A DNA stretch of 64,000 nucleotides from Brassica napus (Eukaryota > Streptophyta > Magnoliopsida > Brassicales > Brassicaceae): positions 16,862,009-16,926,008 of the forward strand of contig NC_063442.1 in assembly GCF_020379485.1 (NCBI RefSeq), in the 5' to 3' direction. Position numbers and translations under genes: made by a program. Each line of letters begins with the position of its first letter. Positions within the stretch are counted from its first letter, which is position 1. Below the pieces are notes generated by a model. The model ran no database searches. It was not told the origin of the DNA and saw nothing but the letters and a program-made list of their open reading frames with translations. Of the stretch, positions 45,181-56,447 are shown in pieces.

Positions 45181-47499
45181 GATGGATGCCAGCTGTCCGC
45201 AGTTCACACCACACGTTCTTTATGAGCAGGAATTTCCCCTCGTTTGAATTATTCACCTGTGGGTGGGATATTGAAATGACTTCCCATACTATTTATCGGT
45301 TTGGTACACAAGATAAATACGCACATGCAAATTTACTGGATTATGCTTCTCTATGCGCACGCGCTCTTCAGGGTTTGTTTTGGGAATTTGGGCCAAAACC
45401 TGTCGTTTCCGTGGGTTCGAATCATAGCATGGTTATTTTCTTCATTGTTTCTCTCCTTATGAATATCCACCAAATTGATCCTATATTTTAAGCTTTACAA
45501 ACTAAATGTGTGGAGTTTATATGATACTTGGGATATATTATATTATATTATTAAAAAAACATTTTTAAACCTGAATTTTTCAAAAATTTAGCTAAATCAT
45601 TTTCGGAAATACGTTGATCACAAAAATTTAGCCAAACTTGATTGAGGAAATGTTTTAATAAAATAGAAAAATACAATAATTATTTAAAAGCATGTTTATT
45701 TAATTTTCAATGGCATTGGATTGTAAATATTGTGAAAATTTGAGGGTTAGTTTAGGTTTGTACTTATGTTTTAATAGATTAGATATAATCTCATAAAAAG
45801 CGAGATTGTTTTTTGTTTTTAAGCAGTACGTAAATTTTAGATATAAATTATGAAATCTAATCATGCTTAATCTACGAGACAAATCCTCTCATACCCCTAT
45901 ATTTCATAACACAATCTCAAAAGTACACTTTTGTTCTTTTAATTTTATATGTCAAACGAAAAATCATAAAATTAAAATGGAAACATTAATATTTTTTATT
46001 TGATTTATAGAATTTGATAAAAATATTTCAAAAATCAAAAAACATTGTTTTCCATATTTTCGAAAAAAATCATCAAAATGTGATTAAAAACGATTTTAAA
46101 ATATTTTTTTCTGAATTTGAAAGGTATAGAATTTAAATATTTGTCCATGGGTTCACTAATCCATAGGGAGGGTTAGGGTTTAGTTTTGATGACCGGGAAG
46201 GATTTGATTTGGGAATTTGGATTATGATCAAAAAAGAATTATGAAATAAGGGCATAGGAGACTCTAGGAACCTATAAGAAATTTGGCATTTTATATTTGG
46301 GGCACACGAGAAGTTGGCTCATCTATCTACTTATAAATCGGAATTCCTAAATATAATCAGAAAATCTAATTATCCAAGCATAATATAGTGTATTACACAT
46401 GTCGAATTAAAGTTAGTAAACCACAAAATAGGCTTTATGCCACTCGCAACATCGCACATAGAAGCCCTTTCATGACATATATGGCCCATTAGTTTATTTC
46501 TTTAAATTAGCACTATATCTTGATTCCGCGCAATCGCACGGATGTTTATTTTCAATGTTATAAATATAAAATCTTGTTATAACATCGTTAGTAACAAATA
46601 TTTTTAATATTGACTATATATCAAATGTTTATATGATTTATTTAAATCTAATAATATTATAGTTTACATCTTTGTCATCTTATTAATTTTGTCATCTTAT
46701 TAATGATTTCAAACCATGACATGTATTTGTAGATTTTTATTATACATTTACTTCATTTATTTTGAGTTAATTATTAGACAACTTAACATATGCAAAGTTC
46801 AACTGATTTGGTATATATTTTATATTAACTCATATTTATAAGCATAAGTAATAAAAATAACTTGTGAATTTAGTAATTTATTTGCGTTTTATGACAATTT
46901 AAAAATATTCAAATTTATCGTTTATTATTTTAGATCTTTTGAAAGCTGTTAAGGTAAATCTATATCCAAGTCGTATAGTTAACTAAAGGTCTGGAGTTGT
47001 AATGGTACCGAAAATATAACTTAATTTCGTGTATTAAGAAGTTTTAAACAAATATATGGAAAATTTGAAGATTTTATAGTATTTTAAGATAGTGGTTTTA
47101 TATTAGTTAATCAATATTTTTATGGGATATTATATTGTTTCATGTTTCTTTTTATGTAAAGGGATAAAAAGTTTGAAGTTGTTATGGGAAATCTATAAAT
47201 TAATTTTATGTATTTCAAAATTTTAATTAAAAATACGGAAACAAAAGAAAGATTTGTTTTTTTTTTGTCATCACAAAAGAAAGATTTTATGATATGTTTA
47301 CAGAGTGATCTCTATTTATTAGATAATCAAAATTATTTTATCGAATACTCTTTTATTTTGATAAGATTTGGTTGAATATTTTTTAAATGTGAGATCACAA
47401 CTTTAGAAAATTTATGAAAGACTTATTTTGCATGATACATACACCAAATGTTGCGCAACTCGTTAACTGAATTTGGGTAATTGGTTTGATATTTTAATA
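45181..47499. other. AT-rich region with no assignable gene
   Basis: An open stretch at 45186-45491 on plus (101 codons, CGWDIEMTSHTIYRFGTQDK) has no recognisable domain. A diverged Helitron-like hairpin end lies near 46512-46540 (CCGCGCAATCGCACGG). The last nine bases (47491-47499) are the target duplication of the next element. Confidence 0.35.
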
Positions 47500-50400
47500 G
47501 GGGTTCTTTCAAAAATGACTCAAAATTTCAAGTCAAACACAAAAATAACATATGTTTTTTTTGAAACTTTGTTTTGTCCTATTCACCCTAGAAGTTCTAG
47601 TTATTCACGAAAATACCGTTACTCTTTTTTCTCCGAAAATAAGGCTTTTACCTTACTATCCTCATCTTCACCAAATATTTACAACTTTGCCATTGACATA
47701 AAAACCTCAACCAACATGAACTACCAAATCGATAGAGTTAATGCTCTAAAGTTTCGATTTGTTCTCATCCTTTTTCATTTCCAATCCACACAAACCACAT
47801 ATCTTACGCGTTCTCTCAAAATTCATCAAAAACTGAAGATTTTGATTACAAATTATGTAAGGTTCATAAGTTCACGATTCTTGGTGATTAACGAGTAGGT
47901 AGCTGTTGTGGTGAAGTTCTAGGTGATTGGAGAAACCACCAAAGACATCTCACGAGTTCAAGGTATGAAATCGCGACGTGCATTTTATTTTTAGTTCAAG
48001 TCAAATCACGAGTTCAATATTTTTCATCGAGAAGACTACTTTAGAATTCTTCTGGTCAATGCATATGTTAGTTTTGCAATTGACCTTTTGTGTGTTTTTA
48101 TTAGAAGACTTCCATAGAAGTCTTCTAACTTTCCTTTGTAACCAAAAAAGTTTCAAAATTCTCATAGAAGACATCTTTAGAATTCTTCTCGGATAAACAT
48201 GTTACTTTTAAATTTGACCGAAGTTGGTCAGAAATTATATTTTTTCTAGAAAACTTCTGAAAGTCTTCCCTAAGTCTTCTCAATGTGGAAGATGTCTGCG
48301 TGAGTTACTTTTGCAATTGAAAAATAATAGTAAGAAATTTAAGTCTTCGAGTTTAATTCTGGATTTTGGTCAAACATTTGCTCGCGAGAGAAGACTTTTA
48401 GAGAAGTCATCCGACGGAAGACATCTAAAGAAGTCTTCTCTCGAAAAGTCAAATATAGTCAATTGCAAAACTAACCCAGCAGACTTTTTGCAACATTGAG
48501 AAGACTTCCGAAATACTTAGAGAAGACTTCTTTTAAAGTATTCTCCAGGTAGACTTCCTTAAAAGTCTTCTACAAAAAGTCAAAATTCTGACTAACTTCG
48601 GTCAAATTCAAAAATAACATGTTTATTCGAGAGAAAATTTCGCAAAAAATTTCAATTTCAAAAGTAAGCCAATATTTACAAAGGAAGACTTCCAATGATG
48701 ACTTATATACAGTAGACTTCTAAAGAAGTCTTCTTTCGTAAATTCGCAATTGCAAAAATGATCTAAATAGTAGACTTCTTTTGAAGTCTACACAGAGTAG
48801 ACTTCTTTTGAAGTCTTCTGTGGATGACTTCAAAAAAAATCTTATACGTAAATCTTTATTAAACTTCAAATTTATCCAAAATTAAAATGAATTTTTAATA
48901 TATTTTTGCTAATTCATGTTTATTGGTCAATAATAGGTCTACTGAGTTGAATTATAACTTAATTGGTGATAATTATGAAGTTACAAACATTGATGTTTAA
49001 TAATGTTTCTAGCTAAACGGAGAAGTCTTCTGTAAGTCTTCCTCATAGAAGACTTGTAAAAGACTTCATAAGAAGTTCTTCTCTGTTGATTTTATTTTAT
49101 TAATTTGATGTTCTTTGTTTGTGTTGTCTTCCTCATAAGATACAATTTTTTAACTTCCATGAAATTTAAAATTTCAACTTTCACTTAAAATTTAATTCTG
49201 ATCTTTTGTGAATTTGACTAAAATTTCTTGTGAAATCTTCTTTCTTAGTTTTAGCAAATTTTACTAAGTTTTTGTGTTGTTGTGTTTCGTTATGTGTGGG
49301 TAGAATGGTCAAAATATTTTTTGGTATGTTGCATCAATAACTTTAAGGAGTCAAATACTTTTGGCAAAACCTGAACATATTTACCATTTTTTGATTAACA
49401 TCTCTTAAAGTTTACAAAATAATTCACAATTAAAATATTACACATACAAATCATAAAAAGACCATAAACAAAATTATTACACAGCTAGATATTATTCCTC
49501 AACATAGATAAGCTTGGATTCCACTTCACATTATCTCTTTGTATCACTTTGGGCATAAGACTTTGGAATACTTTCTGAAGACTTCGTGGGAAGTCTTCTA
49601 CCATAAAATACCTTAGAAGATTTCCCAAAAAGTCTTCCAAGAGTCTTCCAAGATTCTGCCAACAATTATCCGAGAAGTCTTCCAAAATCTGCATATTCAA
49701 AAGCATTCAAAAGACTTCAAAAATAAATTTTTAGATAATAAACAAAACAATCACATTAGATTGGATATATAATTTTGTAGAATCTAATATATAAAAGAGA
49801 CAAAATACATATCCAAAATTTATACTACTTTAGGCAGAAGACTTCAGAAGACATCCTGAAGACTTCGTGGGAAGTCTTCTAGCATAAAATTCATTAGAAG
49901 ACTTTCTAAGAAGGCTTCTGAGAAATCTTTCGAGAGTATTCTTTCGAGGTCTTTCGAAGTCTCTCAGATCTGGAAAAACCTGCAAATTCAAAAACATTCA
50001 AATGACTTTAAAACGGAGAAAAACTTCAAAAATGAAATTTTTATGCTTACAAAATAAACAAAACAGTCACACTATGTTGAATCTATAGCTTTTTAGAATC
50101 TAACATATAAACACACACATAAATTTATATCCAAAATTTAGAGATCTACCTTTGAAAGAGTGAAAGATGAGAATCATGTAATAAAAAACCTGCAAAAAGA
50201 AGATAAATTAGTGAGAAGATATAAGAAAATGTGAGAAATGAATATAAAGTTTGGTGTTTTGATGTTCAAAGAGATTAGAGAGGGTTGGAGATTTTTAGAG
50301 TGAGAAACATTACATTTTTGTTGCAATCAATTGAGAGGAAGAAAGAGAATATGTAAATTTTCTTTATATATGGAGACAAAAATTCCAATTAGGTTAAATA

Positions 50401-51651
50401 TTTTCGACCCATAAGACTTATGGAAGATTTATGGAAGACTCATGGAAGACTTATATAAGACTCATGGATGACTTATGAAAGACTTTGATTTAGACGGGAA
50501 ACCTAAATTATTCCAAAATTTATGTGGGATGTGTCGAAAGACTTCTTTTAAAGTTTTATGTGAGTCTTCTAGACCCTAAAATCAAATAACTATGCAAAAA
50601 AACTTTTAAACTTAAAAAAACCTAGAAAGTGTTTAAATCAAATTATTAGATAGTTACTAAACATATATAGGTCAATTTGAAAAAAGGAAAAAAATGAAGA
50701 TAAGATTTCAAATCTAACCCTAAAGATACCAACAATACTATAACATATGTTATTAAACCCTAAACTAATAATTCATGAACCAATCTACATTCACTCGTCT
50801 TTGTTGAAAATAATTCAATTTCAGATAAACTAAATTTACATGATTGAAAAATGTTTATTATTACATGATTTCAAATTTTCACCCGTGAAAATATTTTTTA
50901 TAAAAAACTTAAATTATTTTTAATATCTAATCAATGAGAAGACTTTCTCTCGAAGAATTTTGGAAAACTTATGGAAGACTCCTAGAAGACCTATGGAAGA
51001 CTTTGATTTAGGTGGGAACCTAAATTATTCCACAATTTAGGCAAGAACCATAGATTCTACTAAAATTTAGGCGGGGTGTGTCTGAAGACTTCTTTTTAAG
51101 TATTTTGTGAGTTTTCCAGACCATAAAAACAATTAACTATGCAAAAAACATTTTTTAAACTTAAAAAAAAAACTTCGAAAGTGTTTAAATGAAGTTATTA
51201 GATAGTTACCACACATGACAAAAAAAAAGATAGTTACTAAACATATATGGGTCAATTTGAAAAAGAAAAACAATGAAGGTAATATTTCAGAATCTAACCC
51301 TAAAGATACATACAATACTATAATATATATTACTAAACCCTAATCCAATGACTCATGAGCCAATATACATTCACTCATCTATATTGAAAATAGTTCAATT
51401 TCAGATGAACTAAATTTACATCATTGAGAAATGTTTATTATTACATGATTTCAATTTTTTACCCATCAAAATATTTTTTTATAAAATTATTTTTAAGACC
51501 TACTGAACGAGAAGACTTGCAAAGAAGTCATCGTAGAAAAGACTTACAAAGAAGTCTTCTCTAACGGAGGGTTAGTTTTGCATTTGATTGAATTTCGGGT
51601 ACACTTTTGTATTCAAAATCAAATTTTGAGTCATTTTTGGCAAATCCCCCT
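47500..51651 (-). mobile_element. Palindrome-rich element, copy 2, with MULE-like ends
   Basis: The ends are inverted repeats: left GGGGTTCTTTCAAAAATGAC and TCAAAATTT, right complement GGGGGATTTGCCAAAAATGA and CTCAAAATTT. The flanks share TTTTAATA (47492-47499 and 51653-51660; 8 of 9 if one more base is counted), as expected for a Mutator-type insertion. The internal order is inverted relative to copies 1 and 3: hairpin (48020-48790), core complement (49430-49520), leader block complement (50220-50350). The motif here is AAGACTTC/GAAGTCTTC rather than the GACGACTT version. No transposase. Confidence 0.75.
48020..48790. repeat. Long imperfect hairpin of copy 2
   Basis: The centre lies near 48405, where CGAGAGAAGACTTTTAGAGA faces its complement ending CTTCTCTCG. 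Outward, GTTAGTTTTGCAATTGAC (48068) pairs with its complement near 48458, and ACCGAAGTTGGTCAGAA (48218) with its complement near 48590. Confidence 0.7.
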
Positions 51652-51660
51652 GTTTTAATA

Positions 51661-51789
51661 CTTATTCTGTTAGGGAAATATTATATACGATTTTACAGTC
51701 AACAATAACCTCCAAAATACATAAATGTAAATGTGTTGATTAGAAAGTGTTCAAACAAAATTGTTATAAGAGAAATCCAACTATTTTTA
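51661..51789. other. Spacer between palindrome-rich copies 2 and 3
   Basis: About 130 AT-rich bases separate the two copies. The close pairing suggests insertion of one near or into the other. Confidence 0.4.
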
Positions 51790-54700
51790 TTGGATAATTT
51801 GCCAAATATGACTCACAACTTGATTTTAAATACAAACCTAAAAACTTTGTGAAATTACATCCAGTCCCTTGTGACCAAAAAAAAAACCGAAGCCATTTTT
51901 ACGAATATAGTCCGAGTAAGTCACCTGAGTCGTCTGAGATGCTAGAAGTCTTCTAGACGACTTCCAAGTAAGTCTTCTGGTGTAGTTGATCTTAAAAATA
52001 ATTTTTAATTTTTTTAAAAAATATTTTGATAAGCGAAAAATTAAAATCATGTAATTATAAACAGTTTTAAGTGATATAAATTAAAATATAACAAAACTAA
52101 ATTGTTTTCAACATAAGGTAGTGAATCATAGTATTCTTTGGTCTAGGGTTTGGCAACATAATTTGTAGTATTGTATGTATTCTTAGGGATAGATTTTGGA
52201 AAGCTTGAATGTTTGTTTTGAAAAAATTAATTTTTTACCTTTAAGTGTTTATTTTTGTGTATAGTAATTATTTTTGAAGTTTAATTTGATTTTATGAAGT
52301 GTTTAGTTAGTTAATTAAGTTTAGGGGTTATGTTTAGGGTCTAGACGACTTCTATCGATGTCGTCTGGTGAATAATTTTAGCTGGACTACTTACAAGTAA
52401 GTCGTCCAAATATTCCCATCTAAAATTATTTTAAAAATTATTTTCCCGCTTAAATAATTTAAACCAGACGACTTACTTGTAAGTTGTCTGGGAAGTAGTC
52501 GTCTGGTAAGTCTTCTATTTTAGTTTCCCGCTAAAAATATTTTAATTTTCCGCTAAAAGTATTAAAGTCGTCTAGGCGACTTACAAGTAAGTCGTCTGAA
52601 TCAAAAATATTTTAACCTAATTCGATTTTTTGTCTCCCTACATAAAGAAAAAATTACACATTCTCTCTCCTCCTCTCAAATGGCTGCAACAAAAATGTAA
52701 TGTTCATCATTCTAAAACTTTTCAACCTCTCTCTAATCTCTTTGAACTTATAAACACTAAGCTTTATATCAATTTATTGTTTTTGTCTCATGTCTTTCTC
52801 ACTAATTTATCTTATTTTTGCAGGTTTTTCATTACATGATTCTCATCTTCCACTCATTTAAAGGTAGATCAATCAATTTTAGATACGTATTTTTGTGTAT
52901 TCTATAAAGGTAGATTTATCTAATCTTTCACTCATTTTCTGTGTTTTTAAGCCATTAGAACGTTTTTGGATATGCACGTTTTTCAGATCTGGATTTGGAT
53001 GTGCAGGTTTTTAAGATCTAGAAGACTTCTGGGACGACTTACCTGTTAGTCTTGTGACGGAGTTTCCTTTTTCATAACAGATCTGAGCGTTTTGTTATGT
53101 TTTTATGTCTGATTTTTCTTCATTTGGTAACTTCCTGTTGTATAAAGTTTTTACTTTTTTCCAAACTAAAACTCTCCAAACCCACTCTAATCTCTTTGAC
53201 TTGAAAACACCAAATTTTATATGAATTTTTCAGTTTTGTCTCATGTCTTTTTCACTAATCTATCTTTTTTTTGCAGATTTTTAATCAGATGGTTCTCATC
53301 TTCTACTCATTTAAAGGTAGATCTATTAATTTTAGATATGTATTTTTGTGTGTTCTATAAAGGTAGATTTATCTAATCTTCTACTCATTTTCTCTGTTTT
53401 TAAGTCATTTGAATGTTTTTTGATATGCAGATTTTTCAGATCTGGAAGACTTCTTGAACAATTTACCTGTTAGTCATCTAAAATATAATGCGCTAGACGA
53501 TTTCAAAAAGTCGTGTGGACTTCCTGGAAGTCTTCTGACGAAGTCTTCTTCCATATCAAGTGGAGTCCAAACTTGTCTTTGTAGAGGAATGATCTATAAT
53601 AGTTTTGTTTGTGGTCTGTTTTGTAATTTGCATGTCTACTCTTTTAGTTGTCATTTTTTTTGTAAAATCAGTAATAATGTTTCCCGAGATGTAATACATG
53701 TGCTAACAATGTGTTTACACATTTACAAATCAATAAAATAATAGACTTTAATAGCTTTTCTCTTATCTTTGGATCTCCCATAAGCAATAATAAACTCCAA
53801 TGGCCTTCTTCTCATCTTAATAAACAAAAATGTTGGTAGCTTCATATTGATACAACATTTTAAGAAGCATTTTAACCCTTCTTCCAACTCAAAACAATAA
53901 TTATCATTAGCGTCTATAACAATAATATTTAAGAGATGGAAACAAACAATAGTAACTAGTCAAAGCATCACATTTTTTATAAGTTTGTGTTGAAAAACTT
54001 AGTCAAATTTAGTAAAACTAAGGGAGAAAACATGTTTTGAAAATATGAGTTTTACATATCTTGAAGTTACTTAATACTCTTAAAAATACAAGTTATTCAA
54101 AAACTAGCGTAGAGGACTTCCACGGAAGTCTTCTCAGATCAGCTAGAGACTTTAATAAACTTGAATGTTGGTAACCTCATAAATATCACGTATTAAGTTA
54201 TAAATTTCATTCAGTAGCTAAAATATTCATTAATAGACATGAATTAACAAGAAAATGTTAAAAATTCTTTATAGTTTTAGAGAAAATGAAAGTTTATTAA
54301 ACATTGACGCAAACAACTTCCATAGAGGTCGTCTTGCAGACTTCTAGGAAGTCGTCCATTTAGGTTAGTTTTGCAATTGATTTATAACCTAGACGACTTA
54401 CGTGGAAGTCGTCCATCTTTGTTTGTTAAAAATAATCGAGACGACTTCAATGTAAGTCGTCTAGAGAAAACGGGTTAGTTTTGTATTTGACCGTATTATG
54501 TCAGAAATTTGACTTTTTCTGGACGACTTACACGTAATTCGTGCCGTAGAAAATTAAAAAATCAATGGACGACTTCAATGCAAGTCGCCGGACGGAAGAC
54601 TTCCGTGTAAGTCGTCTAGAAAAAAATAAAATTTTTTGTTTTATTTTTCAATTGCAAAACTAACCTCAGATGACTTCCATGTAACTCGTCTAGGTATAAA

Positions 54701-55200
54701 AAAAAATTCATTTTTTAATTTTCTACTAGACGACTCGTCCAAAAAAAATAAAATTTCTGACACAATCCGGTCAAATACAAAACTAACCCGTTTTCTCTAG
54801 ACGACTTACATGGAAGTCGTCTCGAAGTTTTTTTTAACAAACAAAGATGGACGACTTCCATGTAAGTCGTCTATAAATGCACATTTAAAAGTTAATTGCA
54901 AAATTAACCTCTGCATTGACCAAAAAACTTCCATGTAAGTCGTCTGGACGAACATATCTGGAAAAAAACTGATTTCATAGTTTCAACCAGTGAGATAACT
55001 TGTTTATCACACATAAGTCTTTTCCAAGCACCTAAAATCTCAAACAAAAGTGACCCACCAAAGAATCGTAAGCTTCAATGGCTATATAAACCATAAAATT
55101 TTAGAATCAAAATCTTGGGTTTTTTTGGATGAATATGGAGAGAAAGTGAAAGAGATGTTGTTTTTAGTTCATAAAAATTGAGAATAAAAGAGTATAAATC
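51790..55200 (+). mobile_element. Palindrome-rich element, copy 3
   Basis: The left end (ATAATTTGCCAAATATGACT) and the order of blocks match copy 1: GTAAGTCGTC motifs, leader block (52630-52870), core (53545-53750) and hairpin (54300-54930). Similarity ends where AGAGATGTTGTTTTTAGTTC meets unrelated sequence. Unlike copy 1, the leader-like block occurs twice (52730-52990 and 53165-53440). No protein is encoded. Confidence 0.72.
54300..54930. repeat. Long imperfect hairpin of copy 3
   Basis: The centre is near 54590. GTCCATCTTTGTTTGTTA (54411) faces its complement at about 54837, and TCTAGAGAAAACGGGTTAGT (54459) faces its complement at about 54784. Arms of about 300 bases are studded with GACGACTT/AAGTCGTC palindromes. 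Confidence 0.72.
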
Positions 55201-55539
55201 AATTTTTAGGTGCATTAAGAGCTTCAAATTGGTTGTTCACAGTGGTTGGTGAATATTTTAATATCCTTTTATATAAACACTTTAAATAAGAAAGATTCGA
55301 GTAGTTCGTTTCTCATGTTTTCTTTGAGAAATAGTATTTAGATAAATCATTTCTTTAAGAATCAGGTACGTTTAAGAGTAAAATTAAATATGTTAAATTT
55401 ATGTTCAAAAATCTAATATATACTATTATATAATAAATAACTTAATATTAACTAAATTTATAATGTTCAAAATCAAATATTTAAGGTCTTGTCATCATGC
55501 TTATTTTACAAACTCTATCAAACTAATCTATTTTTGGGG
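55201..55539. other. AT-rich spacer
   Basis: Nothing recognisable in these 340 bases. Confidence 0.4.
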
Positions 55540-55900
55540 GAATTTCATGTATACCAATTTCATATTTTCAAAAATACATTCGTCATTAAGTAGCAAAAGA
55601 ACTCTTATGATTTTGTTCTTTATATGTATAATAAATCATAATTTAAATAAAAAAAATTTATGTTTTTGAATGATACTTTTTAAATTTGAACTTTTTTTAT
55701 ATTTTATTTTTGAATTTATTTTTGTTTTTTTCAAAAAAAATTTAAATCAAAATTTATATTTGAAATTATTTTTTAATTTTTTTTAAATATTTTTTTATGT
55801 ATTTATATATTTATTTGAATTTTAAATTTCACATTCTAAGAACTTAACACCTCTAAATATTGTTTTAAATCATGTTTGTGGATCATACTTCGTTTTGAGT
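55540..55900. mobile_element. Partial MITE of the 6688-7205 family
   Basis: AAAATACATTCGTCATTAAG and TAGCAAAAGAACTCTTATGA correspond to one inverted terminus. The T/A-rich interior and TTAACACCTCTAAATATTG near 55845 correspond to the blocks next to the other. The second terminus is not clear. Confidence 0.4.
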
Positions 55901-56113
55901 AATATATTGCCAGAAAAAAAACAATATATAATATTTCTCAACGGTAATTATCTCAAAAATAATGTTGTAGTGTACATCAATATAAATTTAATATAAGTTT
56001 TTAATTGTAAATATGTAACTATCTTATACTATAGAGAAGAGCTTCACTCTTTCTCCTCTTGCTACATCATCAAATATAGGGAGGAGAGAGTGACACATGT
56101 CCTATTTAACTAA

Positions 56114-56378
56114 GAGCACCTGCAACGCAGGATTTAAAGTAATCCTTAACTGTTCAAAAATTAATAAAATAATTATGTGAGGCCCGTGTTTCTAGGTTTA
56201 TGTGTCACCAAAGGTTCAAATGATCCTTGCTTAAGGATTCATTCTTATGCAGTATCGTCACTGTTTGTGGGCCTAGAATGATTATCTCTTCTTTTCAGCT
56301 AAAAAAAAAAATAACAATAAAAAAATTCTAATTACTATTTCTAAGAATTTGTGCGCAGGTTCACGGTTGCTGATGCTC
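56114..56378. mobile_element. PIF/Harbinger-type MITE, 265 bp
   Basis: The termini GAGCACCTGCAAC and (complement) GAGCATCAGCAAC match at 11 of 13 positions. They are flanked by TAA at 56111-56113 and 56379-56381, the 3-bp duplication typical of Tourist-like elements. No ORF. Confidence 0.78.
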
Positions 56379-56447
56379 TAAGCCTTGAGCATATTTTTTG
56401 TATCTAATGGGCTTTACACGTCTGTGTATTATGTGCACTTAAAAATA

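Noticed and set aside
45186..45491. 101-codon plus-strand ORF next to the MULE
   Set aside because: No domain, no splice partner and AT-rich surroundings; kept only as a remark in the spacer entry.
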